Source: Amborella trichopoda (lineage: Eukaryota; Streptophyta; Magnoliopsida; Amborellales; Amborellaceae). Taken from it: DNA of 64,000 nucleotides. The notes under the pieces were generated by a model. The model searched no databases. It was not told where the DNA came from and saw only the letters and a list, made by a program, of their open reading frames with translations. The translations under genes were made by a program, and so were the position numbers. Position 1 is the first letter of the stretch; every line of letters starts with the position of its first letter. Positions 33,730-45,508 of the stretch are shown here, piece after piece. The stretch is taken from NCBI RefSeq assembly GCF_000471905.2, contig NW_006497658.1, positions 1,238,606 to 1,302,605 on the forward strand, written 5' to 3'.

Positions 33730-34053
33730 GTATTTGTGTCATTATCAGTTCAATTTTAGTTGTAGAGAATTGAGGAGTGGATTTGGAAGTTTAATTTTTA
33801 AAAGATGAGAGGTTAGGATTTAATTGTGATTAAGGTTTCTTAAGGAGCAAACTAGGTCTTAGGGTTTTTTTCTATATATGAGTGTTGAATAAAAGAGAAA
33901 ATATAAGAGCAATTTATTTTGGCTCTTGTGAAAAATATTTTTAGGGTGAACTTCCTTGCCGACCCTAAGAGGGTATAATCATTGATCCTTATTTTAGTTT
34001 GGTGGTTGGCTCATATTTTTTCACTCTCTTTCCACATTAATTGGTATTAGAGT
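33730..34053 (+). other. Possible LTR end with Met-tRNA-like primer site
   Basis: TGGTATTAGAGT at 34042-34053 is a mutated form of the Met-tRNA primer-binding site (TGGTATCAGAGC) and follows AT-rich DNA with a TATATATGAGTGTTG phrase like an LTR. No second LTR is found nearby, and the sequence after it has no readable gag. Weak call. Confidence 0.3.
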
Positions 34054-35110
34054 TTTAGAAGATTCATCAATCATATTTGCACCAAAACCCGCTTTTATGA
34101 TAGAGAATATATTGCAGTAAATCATGGAAGTTGCAAATTTAACAAATTAAAAAAGGCATAAATCAAGGTATGGATGATGTTCCAAGTCAAGATTCATGGA
34201 ATTCTAGGAGAAATAAGTGAACTTGGAAGAGAGATTGGTGAAATGAATCTTTAATGGCTGCAGCAATTAGAAAATACTAATAACCAAGAAGAGGGCGCTT
34301 GCAATCACATAGATTCAATGCGAAATCTCACCCAAGGGATGGATTAGTAGGACTCCAAGGACTGGATCCATGGGCCGATCCCATAATGAGCAAGTTTTGA
34401 GGCAAGAGCAAAACCATGAGGAATGTTCATGTGATCTCAATGTCAGAGTTTATCTTTTTTGAGATTCATGACGAAATGGAAAGAGAAATCAAAACTATGC
34501 TTGATATCCCAATGTTCCACTACAAGTTGTATTGAGATTGGTTCATTGAAAAAGACAAAGTGCCCAGGGGAATTATCTTTGACGGACTTGATGAACACAA
34601 AAAGCTCAAGATCGAACTTCTCCCAATCTCGAGAAAATGTCTTATCTTCCAAACAAAAGCCACACTCATTTCCTAGCCCTCCTTTGCAAAACCCATTTAT
34701 ATCTTGTCAAGGATTCTCTTTCTAATGCTGAACCAATTCTCTCCTCATTCCCAGCAAAACCCACTTCCATTTTTTAATGTTTCTTTCTCAAAACTCCAAA
34801 CCTCCTATTTTCATTGCTTAGATGCGGATCCATTAATGCTCCTGGAGTCCTCCTTGGAATTCCCTCTTGAACTGAAGGTTGTTAACCATGGATTTGCAGT
34901 GGGTTTTGCTTCAAGAACTGAAGCTTTTTAACCATGGATTTGCGTTGGGTTTTTATCTCTCTCTCTCTTGAGGCTCGTAGCCCCATCTGTGCCCTCAACT
35001 TTGTCTGGCACTCTAGCTTTCATCACTTATGCTATCATTGGCCATCTTGGGTAAGTTTGATTTTGATGTAAATTGAGTAGGATGATCCTTATAGACTAAT
35101 AGCACGTATC
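34054..35110. other. Unassigned; possible exon-like end at about 35050
   Basis: Several short frames of 60-90 codons but none recognised. At 34970-35050 one frame reads VAPSVPSTLSGTLAFITYA, hydrophobic, and runs into GGGTAAGT, a good splice donor. That could be a relic of a membrane-protein exon, but I cannot trace more of it. CTCTCTCTCT tracts are present. Confidence 0.3.
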
Positions 35111-35139
35111 ATTAGTGATCTAAAAAGTAGATGGCACAA

Positions 35140-35270
35140 CATCTGGGCGGCCGCCTAGGCGGTCCAGAAGGCATAGGTGCATCGCCAAGGCCTAGGCAGC
35201 CAAATTAGGCTGATATCCCTGGGCGCCTACCTAGGCACCCGGGGACCTACCTAGGCGGCCTCCCAAGGGT
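35140..35270. repeat. GC-rich island with repeated CCTAGGCGG motifs
   Basis: The palindrome CCTAGG occurs at 35154, 35191, 35230 and 35250, mostly as (C/G)CCTAGGCG(G/A). A GCGGCCGC is at 35148-35155. The tract is much richer in GC than everything within several kb. Function unknown; it resembles a dispersed plant repeat rather than a promoter. Confidence 0.5.
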
Positions 35271-35555
35271 GGAAATGACCCTTGTTGAGGGTAGTTTTTT
35301 GTCATTTTTTTAATACTAAAAGAGAATTTTTGGGTTTTAGGTTCATTTGAAACATTTACCCATTAGAGCCTATTTTAGAAAGAAAAAACCCCAAAAAACT
35401 GGTTTTTGTTGATTTCCATAGGATTGAAGGGTTTTTCAAAGTTCAGAGAAATTGATTTAAGCATCACCCAATTTCCAAAATTTTCTTCTCTCTCTCAAAA
35501 CTCTATATCTCTCTCTCTCTAAAACCCAAAGTTGCAGAGAAATTCCCCTCTCTAC

Positions 35556-35565
35556 ATCATCTCTT

Positions 35566-35622
<57 letters not shown>

Positions 35623-35625
35623 ATA
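35556..35625. repeat. (CT)n microsatellite
   Basis: About 60 bp of nearly pure CT with a few TTTCT breaks, just upstream of the ATG at 35634. The same kind of tract is common in plant 5' UTRs. Confidence 0.9.
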
Positions 35626-35633
35626 GAAGAGAG

Positions 35634-35851
35634 ATGACTAAGCACGATTGGGTTATTCTGAACACCATGAAGTCCATGTCTATTGGTGCTAAAGTTATGA
35701 GCCTAAGCTCGAGCGAAGGGGAATGTGAGCTCATGTATATGAGGGCTAGGTTCAAGCACAAGGTGGGTTCCAAAGATACAGAGTCTTATAATATTTTGAA
35801 CCCTAATGGTTCAGGAGGGTATGAGCTCAATGTGTTCTTCATCAGATCAGG
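35634..35851 (+). CDS. Unrecognised possible first exon
   Basis: ATG 35634 follows a CT-rich leader and opens 72 codons that end at a good donor, CAGG|GTAAGA (35851/35852). The peptide begins MTKHDWVILNTMKSMSIG, continues SLSSSEGECELMYMRARF, and ends GSGGYELNVFFIRS. Composition is balanced and not repeat-like, and the context (CT leader, ATG, donor, AT/T-rich intron-like DNA) looks like a plant first exon. I do not recognise the family, and no second exon is evident before the LTR element at 36891. It may be a truncated gene or a chance frame. Confidence 0.4.
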
Positions 35852-36885
35852 GTAAGATGAAGGGTTTTTCCAGAATTAGACTAGAAAGTGGTGCTCTGTA
35901 TGGATTATTGATGTGGGTTTTGGGTGCTTTGTTTAATTAGGTGTTGGTTTGATTCTTGAGTTTTTTTTTTTTGGTATATTTACTGTTGTAGTTTTACGGA
36001 TTTTATAGTGAAATTTGGGGGAGAATGACTGGATTTTGGTTGGAAAGTGAGCAAAATAGGCTAGTTTATGGTGGTGATGGGGAAATTCGCTGGTTTATCC
36101 GAGGTTTTGCTTTCTTGGGTTGAGCAGCGCACCAGAATTTATTATTGAAAAATTTGGCTGGAAACTTTCGTCGGAGAATGAGGATTGATGATTTTCTTGA
36201 GGTGGGTTTCAGGGGGTTTGTGTTATGGTTCAGTTGAGATTCTCTCTTTAGTCTACATGTCTCTTCTTTTTCATTACTGAAAATTGGCATTTTTGGTTGT
36301 TTTCCAGAATTTCTATCTTTGATTAGAGGTCACCCTTTGTGTAAATAGAGCTATTATTTGGCATGAATAAATGTAAATGCAGTGCATTGGAACAATTATT
36401 CTTAAAACTGTATGCTAATCTTTATTTTAGTTATGTTTATTGGTGATCTTATAGAACTTTGTACACAAATGTAGAGAGGGAAATTTCTCAATTTTGGGTT
36501 TTAGAAAGAGAGAGATGGAGTTTTGAGAGAGAATAAAAGTTTGAATATATTGTTATTTTAGTGTTTCTGTGAGTCAAAAACTTATAGTCAAAGGCGTCAA
36601 GGGGGTTGTTAGATAGAAAAGATGGAGACCTTTTACTTACAAGTAGTATTTTCAATTCTTTGGTCTCACGAGATATAGAAGTTAAAAATAGGGGATAAGG
36701 GGATATTTTCCCAATTTTAAAATTGGTGGTTGTAAGAGAGCCATTGAATAGACAGTTCCAATTTTTTTTTTTAGGACTTTGCTCCTCACCCCAAATCATC
36801 CATCTAATTTGACATATAATGAGTGGGAATGATTGATATAGTTATGCTTTCCAGATTAGACAAGTATAATATGATCTACATGAAC
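35852..36885. other. Intron-like or unassigned DNA
   Basis: T-rich with no recognised coding frame. A short minus-strand frame at 36488-36799 has no family resemblance. The right limit is the 5-bp target duplication of the next LTR element. Confidence 0.4.
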
Positions 36886-36890
36886 ATAAT

Positions 36891-39113
36891 TGTTGGGTTT
36901 ATATGGCCTTTAAAGGTCTTATGAGTGCTTGTAAAATGAAATAATATAGTGGAACATGAACTGAGTGGGAGTGTGGTCCCTCGTGGACCACACTAAATAA
37001 ACGATGTTTGCAGATACCGGATTGTGTTTGACGATCTAGATCAGTCGATTGGGAAAAATCCATGTTACCTGGGTATAAAGAACAAACCGAGAATGGTTCT
37101 AATGGGTTAGCTCTTGATGAAGTTGGAGAATATGCCCAGATGAGTGAGCCGAGGGACTGTGTGACCCTTGTGTGATGGTGGCCTACAAAGATGGGGGTCA
37201 AAGCCTCATCTATGTACCATCACACGGCATGCATATCTATAGAAATCTACCTTTTAGGGTGAAGCATATGCATGTACGAGAAATACCCCTATGCATCATA
37301 GGAGTTGTGGTCGCATCAGGTCTAGGTGACCTTGACTGGTCTCTAAGGGAGGACCTAAAATCCACAGACTAGGATTGCGACTCCTTGGATCAATGGTCGG
37401 ATTTTGGTGACCAGCTAATGAGCCCTTGCTTGGACTGTGGGTCATGGGAAACACTAGGTCGGTTTGATAAATTAAGTGTGGTTTGTAGTNNNNNNNNNNN
37501 NNNNNNNNNNNNNNNNNNNNNNNNNNNNNNNNNNNNNNNNNNNNNNNNNNNNNNNNNNNNNNNNNNNNNNNNNNNNNNNNNNNNNNNNNNNNNNNNNNNN
37601 NNNNNNNNNNNNNNNNNNNNNNNNNNNNNNNNNNNNNNNNNNNNNNNNNNNNNNNNNNNNNNNNNNNNNNNNNNNNNNNNNNNNNNNNNNNNNNNNNNNN
37701 NNNNNNNNNNNNNNNNNNNNNNNNNNNNNNNNNNNNNNNNNNNNNNNNNNNNNNNNNNNNNNNNNNNNAATTTAATTGTATTTGTTTTATGATGAAAATT
37801 ATTTTAGGATTATTATTTGAATTTTTATGAATCCCTGAATATTTTATTTATAATTTTTGGATTTATAAAATTAAAGAAATTGATTTTACAATCGTTTAAA
37901 TATTTAAATAATATTATAAAATCTTTTTATTAATTTTAAATATATAAAAATATCATGGGGGCCCATTGTGCACTTGGGCCCACCATATTTCTAGAAGGTG
38001 GGGCCCATGAGTACCTCCCTTGGGAGGCACGCCCTACCCTTATTCTCTTTCTTATTTTTTGATGATATGGCATGTGGCCATATGGTTGGAAGATATTGAC
38101 TAAATATTGACTTGATATATCTTTGAAAGATTTTATGGAAAGATTGAGTAGACTTGTGCTATTTTATAATATGCATAATATTTCGATTAGATTTAATTTA
38201 TTTAATTTCTATTGATAGGAAAATGGTTTAGAAAAGGGGGATAATGGTTCATACACCTTCTATAATATTGATGGCCCATCTATAGAATGGATGACTCAAC
38301 TCTCTTACCCTACAAGTCACCTAAGATCAATGGTTTATATTCAATCTCATAAGAAGAGGCAAGCCAAGGAAAACCTTAAGAAACCCTAATCTTATTCAAA
38401 CCTATAAAAATGGATTGTCTCTACCCAAAAATCTCGACGCCTTATCTTTTGTACCTAATTCCCATATTTCTCATTCATATCCCACAAAAGGACGCACCCC
38501 ACTTAGAATTTCTCTCTCTTTTAAGAAAATATTCTCTCTCTCATAAAAGCTGAAGGGGGTATGCACCACTCTCTCACATTATGAAAGAACCTAAGAGTTT
38601 AGGTTATGGAGTTCTTCTCTCTCTTATCTCTCAACTATGGATTTATGGCTAGAGGTTTTAAGGTTTAGCAAAAAGATAATCCATCTCTCTCAAACTAAGT
38701 TGCTAAGAGAATTCACCTAGGGTTTGAGATTGTGATCAAAAGGGTTCATGTTCTATTGGTATGGCTTGGCCTAAACTTTCTTTTCCGGTTGAAATTGAAG
38801 GTTGATCATTGATCTCACGCTATCGGATGGTGGTGACTAGGTGTGGGGTGTAATAAGCCCGGTTGAGGTAATCTCCAACACTCTTCCTTTTGTTTCTTAC
38901 AATCTTATATTTTATTCTCAAGCATAGTGCATAGTTGTTTCAATGACATCAAGTTGTTAAAATCTTGGTTTTATTGTTATGTTGATTTATTTTGAAATTT
39001 ATCTTATTGTAATAAAGACCACCTATAAGGTATCTTTTGCCAAAAGAAAAAGGTGAAGAAAAAAAAAAAAAAAAAGTATTCCCTGGTAAAAGATCACATA
39101 AGTCTTTTTTTCA
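36891..39113 (+). repeat. 5' LTR (2223 bp including gap)
   Basis: Matches 42727-44776 throughout, e.g. GAGTGCTTGTAAAATGAAAT, GGTGTGGTCCCT-type text, GCATGTGGCCATATGG and TCAAGCATAGTGCATAGTTG. Contains the 279-N gap at 37490-37768. Confidence 0.9.
37490..37768. other. Assembly gap, 279 N, inside the 5' LTR
   Basis: In the 3' LTR the same flanks (GTGTGGT.TGTAGT and AATTTAATTGTGTTTG) are only about 70 bp apart. The gap length is therefore probably too large by about 200 bp, unless the 5' LTR has an insertion. Confidence 0.9.
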
Positions 39114-41950
39114 TTGGTATTAGAGCTATTGATACTTGATGACATTCGTTGTCTTTCTCTTTATTGAGTTTAGATAAAGTTTGGGAATGAGATATAAGAA
39201 AGATACTGACCTTTGTGGTCAAGAAATACGCCCACAGTTAATAATTATTAAAATAATAAAAAAGACACTCTGAATAATGAGGATTCTGGGCTATTTTGGA
39301 ATTGTGATATGAATAAGATAATGAGGTATTTTTCTATTAGATACTTCAATGATATTTTGTCTCTTTAAAGGTAGGATCTACTTGAAAAATTTCAACGAGA
39401 GATCCTAAGGGAATTGAGAATTATGGAATCATCAATGAAGGTTGTTAGTTTTGACCCTGCAAAATTTAAGAACTGTCCATTGAGTTCTGTGATTTTTACC
39501 ACCAATTATATGATTTTATTTCTTTCTGAAATTTTACTGTAACTCACAAAATTGAGTTTACTTTCAAGAAAAATAAGTTTCATCAAGAAATTCCTTGTGG
39601 TTTGAAAGATATGATCAGTTTATTGAAGGGTACACAAGTGCTGCTTTCTTCAATGGAAACTATTTCCATGACTTGGAAGTCATGATTTTATTTTTATACT
39701 TAACAGAATGTTTTATGGTCCACACTAAATTTCTTCCATTCTGAGTCTATTTTCTAATGAATAAAATTTTTGGATTGAAGAGAGGTCATCCTGAATTTTT
39801 TGCAATTTGATATGTTCTTCATTGAGACATGAATAACTATATTTATCAAGCCTACTTAACAAAGTCATATGAGGCTTGTGGAAATATATGTGTTATCATT
39901 ATGTATCTAATTTCCAATAAAGTTAGTTTGAAACGGAAGTTCTATGAAAGTAGAGAGAAAAGACAATTTTACTAGATAATGTTCATCCTGGAATTCTGCA
40001 GATTTATTTGTGACATGAATGTCACTTAATTATTTATCTGAAGAAAAGTATTATATGGGATTCAAACTGTAATGTTGTGATTTAATTTTGAGTCTAGTTT
40101 TCAGCATTAAAGATTCCAGGAAGAAATTCTTTGAGACTTGAGAGCAACAAATTTTTATTGCTCAATCTGATTTTCTGCTAAGAAAATAGCATTGTGACCT
40201 AAATGTCACTGAAACGAAGACTCACTATATGGTATGATTTAGGGATGAAACTGAGCATTATTTTATATTTTTTAGTCTATTTCAATACTAAAAAGGATTT
40301 GGAGATAAAGTTTTTATGAGTTGATAGATATTGTATTTTTATCATGGGATGCTCATGTTCTATGTTGCAGTAAATTAAAAGATATGGCATGTTAAGAAAC
40401 ATCATTGAATTCCCAATTATAGAGACCTTTATGACTCATGTTAAAAGGTTTTATAGTGTGCCATGAGTATGATTTATTATAGTACAACTTTAGAGAGATG
40501 TAATACAGAGTTGGCAAGATAAGACACTCTATGTGAAGCATATTCGATCTAGAAATAGCAGAAAGAAGAAGAAACACAATACTTATAAAATCATCTTGGT
40601 TTTTTCAAAATGAAGGGATATATAGAGAGACTTGGTGGTAGCATAGAAATGCTAAAGAACAATGGGAGAATTGAAATTGTAATATTTAAAATAATGGGAT
40701 GAAGAAGAGATTTTGCTCACAGTGTAAGACGGGAGAATCCAAGTGCCAAAGAGATGAACACTTCGTGATATGTGAAACCGATAACTAATATATTCTCAAT
40801 CTGTTACGTGCACTTCCAAGATCATAAAAGCTTATCAAATAAGTAAAAGCAATGAATCAAGAAAGCTTAGGTACCACACTACATGATTTTGCGGTATGAA
40901 ATCTATCCCACATTACAGGGTAAAGTTATATAGGGAAAGATGATTCAATAACTTTGTTTAATATGCTTTGGTTATACTTTGGCTAATTGCTTTATGAATA
41001 TGTAAAGAGTGTATGGACATAAGTGATAAGTACTAACAAATTTGAAAGAGCCGGTTTTGAATACCTTGTGTTTTTGTGCCTCCTTATGCTTGATTCTGAA
41101 CTATTTAAGGTAGTGATATACATGAAGATGTGATTTGATCAAGGGCTTTGAGACCTAAGGATGAAACACGAGAGATGGGTGTGGCTCATTCAAATATGTA
41201 TGCACAAAGGGAGTGTTCTGGTGGAACTCAGTCTTAGTGACCATCCTCTCAATAATGTTTATAGTATGATGTGTTGCATGTGATGATGATCTCTTAAAAA
41301 ATTCTCCATATTTGCTAAAGAGGAAGTATTTTGTCAAGGCTTTAATATACGTTATTTAGTCATGCTTTATTTTGGATAAAATTATAAGATGGTATATATG
41401 ATTTGTTTTTGTGGCCATGAACTTGACTTGGTAGGAAATTAAAGGTAAATGCAGTAAAATGATTTATGAAGACTAAGCATGTATTTTAAAATTAAATTGG
41501 ATGATTTGAGAAATGCCTAAGTCCATGAATATGGTTTTAAGAAAACCACATAGTCATGCAAGGTCCATTAAGTCTTTATGAAAATCATTTTAAATTGTCA
41601 TATTATTATATAGCTATTGCTTGTAGATGCATATATATATACCAAGTCAATTTTTTTTATTAAAAAGAAAAACATGGTGTCTTAAAGGTATTTATAAAAG
41701 TGAGAGAAAAACTATCAAACACTTTTTTTTAAATACCTATATGCATTGACCCATGTTTTTAGTTATTTAGAATCCTCGATTACCTAAGACTTTGAACTAT
41801 AGGGAATGTTTTAGGAATGCCATCATGCTAGGCTTCCTTGTTGATTAGATAACTTGGTTTGTATGAATTTACTACCAAGATGTCTAGTGTGGTTGAACCT
41901 TTGTGGTTCATGAAGATTTTTGCATATTGTTAAACCAAAGGGTATTGAAT
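39114..41950 (+). other. Interior of the long-LTR element, no readable gag or RT
   Basis: From the primer-binding site to the RNase H relic I find no open frame over about 60 codons with retroelement motifs; no YVDD, DDE or zinc knuckle. The DNA is AT-rich and heavily mutated or foreign to copia. Confidence 0.55.
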
Positions 41951-41954
41951 TACA

Positions 41955-42290
41955 TCTGGATATGTGTTCATCTTGGAGGGGCGTGCAGTTTCTTGGAAAT
42001 CAAAGAAACAAGATATGACGAAATTGTCCACCATGAAAGCAGAATACGTGGCATGCTGTTTGGTGATCGAAGAGGCCATATGAATTAAGAAATTTCTTAA
42101 TCAACTTGACTTTCACCTCATGTATTGTGAGGCAGTAAGTATTTTCCTTGACAGCACAGCGACGATATGCATGTCAAAGGAGTCACGATTCCATAAGAAC
42201 TCAAAGCATATAAAACTATGTTTTCATCACCTAAGGAATGAGGTGAGATTGAGAAAAATCAAGATCCAGATAAACTAAATATTCCAGTGG
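41955..42290 (+). pseudogene. copia RNase H remnant
   Basis: One frame reads [20 protein letters not shown], then [12 protein letters not shown] with the catalytic-type Glu, then FLDSTATICMSKESRFHKNS and KHIKLCFHHLRNEV. These follow the family order GY.F.L....SW.SKKQ / S..EAEY / DN..AI.L..N / RTKHID. The Asp-Asn of the third motif is DST here. One TGA (about 42080) breaks the frame. It lies about 440 bp before the 3' LTR, as in complete copia elements. Confidence 0.8.
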
Positions 42291-42726
42291 GAGCACCTGC
42301 TAGTATTTCACATACCAGATGGAACAACAGACTATAATATTGTTCACCCATGGAACCCAAATGTGTGGTGCTGGTTGTATGGCTACAAAAGGAAGCAACT
42401 TATTTTAAAAACTTTTTTTAGCCCATTAACATACGACCACATGCGATGAGGGTACGTGATGATCTTTTGCGACAACAGGTCCACGATTCGCGATGCGATA
42501 TAAAAGATGAGCTACGACCATTTTTGGGATGAGATCCGAGCAACAAAGAGAAAAATGTGTTGCCTCTATAAATCCTTTTGTGAAAGGATTGATGGCTAAA
42601 GCCATGATTAATGTATTGAGAGAATAAGTAAAAATGCTTGACAGAGATTGTAATTGGGAGAGAGAGATGAGAATGAGAAAAAGTGAAAAAGAGAGAATGT
42701 AAGGCCTTGAAAAGCCAAGTGGGAGA

Positions 42727-44776
42727 TGTTAGATTTATGTGGCTTTTAAAGGCCTTATGAGTGCTTGTAAAATGAAATGATATAGTGGAATATGAACTCA
42801 GTGGGAGTGTGGTCCCTTATGGACCATACTAAGCAAACGATGTTTGCAGAGACCGGATTGTGCTTGACGATCTATGCCAGTGGGTTGGGAAAAACCCATA
42901 TTACCTAGGCATAAAGAACAAACCGAGAAGGGTTTTAATAGGTTAGCCCTTGATGAGGTCGGAGAATATGCCCGAATAAGTGAGTCAAGGAATTGTGTGA
43001 CCCTTATGTGTGATGGTGGCCTACAGAAACGAGGGTCAAAGCCTCATCCATGTGCCATCACATGGCATGCATATTGATAAATCGTTCAGAAAAGCTAGAA
43101 ATCCAACTTTTAGGGTGAAGCGTATGCATATGGGAGAGATATCCTTATGCACCAAAAGAGTTGTGGTCGCACAGGTCTAGGTTGACCTTGACTCGTCTCT
43201 AGGGGAGGATTTAAAATCCACAGACTGGGATTGCGACCCTTTGGCTCATCGACAGGACTTTGGTGACCCACTAATGAGCCCCTGCTTGGACCATGGGTCA
43301 TGGAAAATATTAGGTCAGTCTGATAAAGCAAGTGTGGTCTGTAGTCCACAAGTGAAGGTGGAGTGCTCCATAATTGTTAATTCCTAAACTATATGGATCT
43401 TTTTCCCATCAAATTAATTTAATTGTGTTTGTTTTATGATGAAAATTAGTTGAGGATTATTAATTTAATTGTGTTTGTTTTATTTATAAGTTAGGGATTT
43501 ATAAAATTAAAGATATTGATTTTACAATGATTTAAATATTCAAATAATATTTTACAGTCCTTTTATCAATTTTAAATATATAAAAATATCATGAAGGCCC
43601 ATTATGCACATGGGCTCGGCATATTTCTAGAAAGTGGGTCCCATGAGTGCCTCCCTTGGGTGGCACGCCCCACCCTTCTTCTCTTTCCTATTTTTTGGAT
43701 ATGGCATGTGGCCATATGGTTGGAAGATATTGACTTGATATATCTTTGAAAGATTTTGTGGAAATGTTAAGTAGACTTGTGCTATTTATGGTATACACAA
43801 TATTTTGATTAGATTTAATTTATTTAATTTCTATTGATGGGAAAATGGTATAGAAAGGGGGATAATAGTTCATGCAGCTTCCATAATATTGATGGCCCAT
43901 CTATGGAATGGATGACTCAACTCTCTCACCTCACAATTCACCTAAGATCAATGGTTCATATTCAATCTCACAAGAAGACGCAAGCCAAAGAAAACCCTAA
44001 AAAACCCTAATCTTATTCAAAGCCTATAAAAAGGGATCGACTCTACCCAAAAATCTCGACATCTTATCTCTTGCATCTAATTCCCATCTTTCTCACTCAT
44101 ATGCCACAAAGGGGCACGCTCTATCTTCTCTTAAGAAAATCTTCTCTCTCTCATGAAAGCCAAAGGGGGCACGCACCACTCTGTCATCTTTGATCTCTCT
44201 CTCTCTTTCACATTGTGAAAGAACCTAAGGTTTTAGGTTATGGAGTTTTTCTCTCTCTCTTATCTCTCAACTATGAATTTATGGCTAGGGTTTTAGAGTT
44301 TAGCAAAAAGATAATCCATCCTTTTCAAACTAGGTTGCTAAGAGAATTTACCTAGGGTTTGAGTTTGTGATCAAAGGGGTTCATGTTCTATTGGTGTGGC
44401 TTGGCTTAAACTTGCTTTTTCGGTTGAGATTGAAGGTTAAACATTGATCCCGTGCCATCGAATGGTAGGTACTCGGTGTGAGGTGCAATAAACCCGGTTG
44501 AGGTAATCTCTGACACTCTTCCTTTTGTTTCTTGCAATCTTATCTTTTATTCTCAAGCATAGTGCATAGTTGTTTCAATAGCATCAAGTTGTTAAAATCT
44601 TGGTTTTATTGTTATGTTGATTTTATTTTGAAATTTATTTTATTGTAATAAAGACCAAGTTATCCGGTAAAAGAAAGGGGTGAAGAAAAAAAAAAAAGTA
44701 TTCCTCGGTAAAAGAAAGGGGTGAAGAAAAAAAAAAAAGTATTCCTCGGTAAAAGATCACATAGGTCTTTTTTTCA
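42727..44776 (+). repeat. 3' LTR (2050 bp)
   Basis: Starts TGTTAGATTTATGTGG after the polypurine tract; ends TTTTTTTCA before ATAAT. A 48-bp phrase with GGTAAAAGAAAGGGGTGAAG is duplicated near its end (about 44665 and 44713), which the 5' LTR has once. Confidence 0.9.
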
Positions 44777-44805
44777 ATAATAACTTCACGATAGACATTG
44801 GTCAA

Positions 44806-44918
44806 TAGGGGTGGCAATGGACCCAGACCTGACTTCGGAATCCGAGGGGTAGACCCGATCTAGGTCCAAGTAAGCCTCGGCCTGGATGCAGACCTTACCC
44901 GACCCGTTGCCATCCCTA
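44806..44918. mobile_element. Mini-hAT (MITE), 113 bp
   Basis: Ends TAGGGGTGGCAATGG and CCGTTGCCATCCCTA are inverted repeats of the plant hAT type. Flanks TTGGTCAA (44798-44805) and TTGGTTGA (44919-44926) agree in 6 of 8, which fits an 8-bp hAT duplication. Inside are GGACCCAGACC and GGTCCAAG phrases, so most of the unit can fold on itself. No coding capacity. Confidence 0.7.
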
Positions 44919-44926
44919 TTGGTTGA

Positions 44927-45508
44927 GGTGGGTTCCATGGTATAGTTTCACTGAGCTTGTTGTGTGGCCTACTTTCTCCTATAGATGTCGAACCAATTGT
45001 TTGGACGATGATTAGCCCATTGACCATTGTTGTGACTGCAACCATAATTGCCTAGATGATGAGAAGCCCCTTTATCGTTGTTGTGACTGCACATTTTATA
45101 TGTTTCAGTTTTAATTGGTACTGAGATCAATTGTAACACAGTTTTCCACCTTAAGACATGACTCTAGTAGAAGTCCCAGTGCCTTCTCTCACCTTCTCTT
45201 CATCAGCGTCCGCTTCCAAGTGAATTTTAACGACCTCAAGGATTATTGACTATGATTGTTCTGTACATTCCTTAATGCAAATATATACAATGATTCCATT
45301 CACTTTTGAATCAGAGATGTCTTGATTATCATTGATTATTAGTTAGATTTGAAATCGAGTAATTGCGGATGTGCCATTATTTGGACACAAAGTTCCAAAT
45401 AAAATATCTTGAATGTTGCGACATACTTTCATCTATTGGATTTCACATTCAATGACCAAAACTGATTGTAACCTTTTTGTATGAAAAATAAAATAGTTTT
45501 GTAATATA
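44927..45508. other. Unassigned
   Basis: Two copies of a phrase with ATTGTTGTGACTGCA (about 45026 and 45078) and TGATGAGAAGCCC-like text make a local repeat. No gene seen. Confidence 0.4.

Larger units (their letters stand above)
35455..36540. repeat. Inverted repeat arms around an unknown exon
   Basis: 35465-35550 (TCTCAAAACTCTATATCTCT and CTAAAACCCAAAGTTG) reads in reverse complement like 36476-36540 (GGGTTTTAGAAAGAGAGAGA and GAGTTTTGAGAGAGAA). The arms are about 60 bp and partly simple sequence. They enclose the candidate exon at 35634-35851. Confidence 0.45.
36891..44776 (+). mobile_element. Copia-derived LTR element with long LTRs
   Basis: Direct repeats 36891-39113 and 42727-44776 begin TGTT(G/A)G(G/A)TTTAT and end TTTTTTTCA. 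The target duplication ATAAT is exact (36886-36890 and 44777-44781). TGGTATTAGAGC (39115-39126) is a Met-tRNA primer site with one change, and AAGTGGGAGAT (42716-42726) is the polypurine tract. The 3.6-kb interior is too short for a full copia element; only an RNase H relic near the 3' end is readable, so it is deleted or non-autonomous, close to the LARD type. Large LTRs plus copia RNase H suggest one of the long-LTR copia lineages. Confidence 0.88.

Noticed and set aside
34443-34725. Overlapping frames on both strands at 34443-34725
   Set aside because: Neither peptide has a recognisable motif, and overlap on both strands argues for chance.
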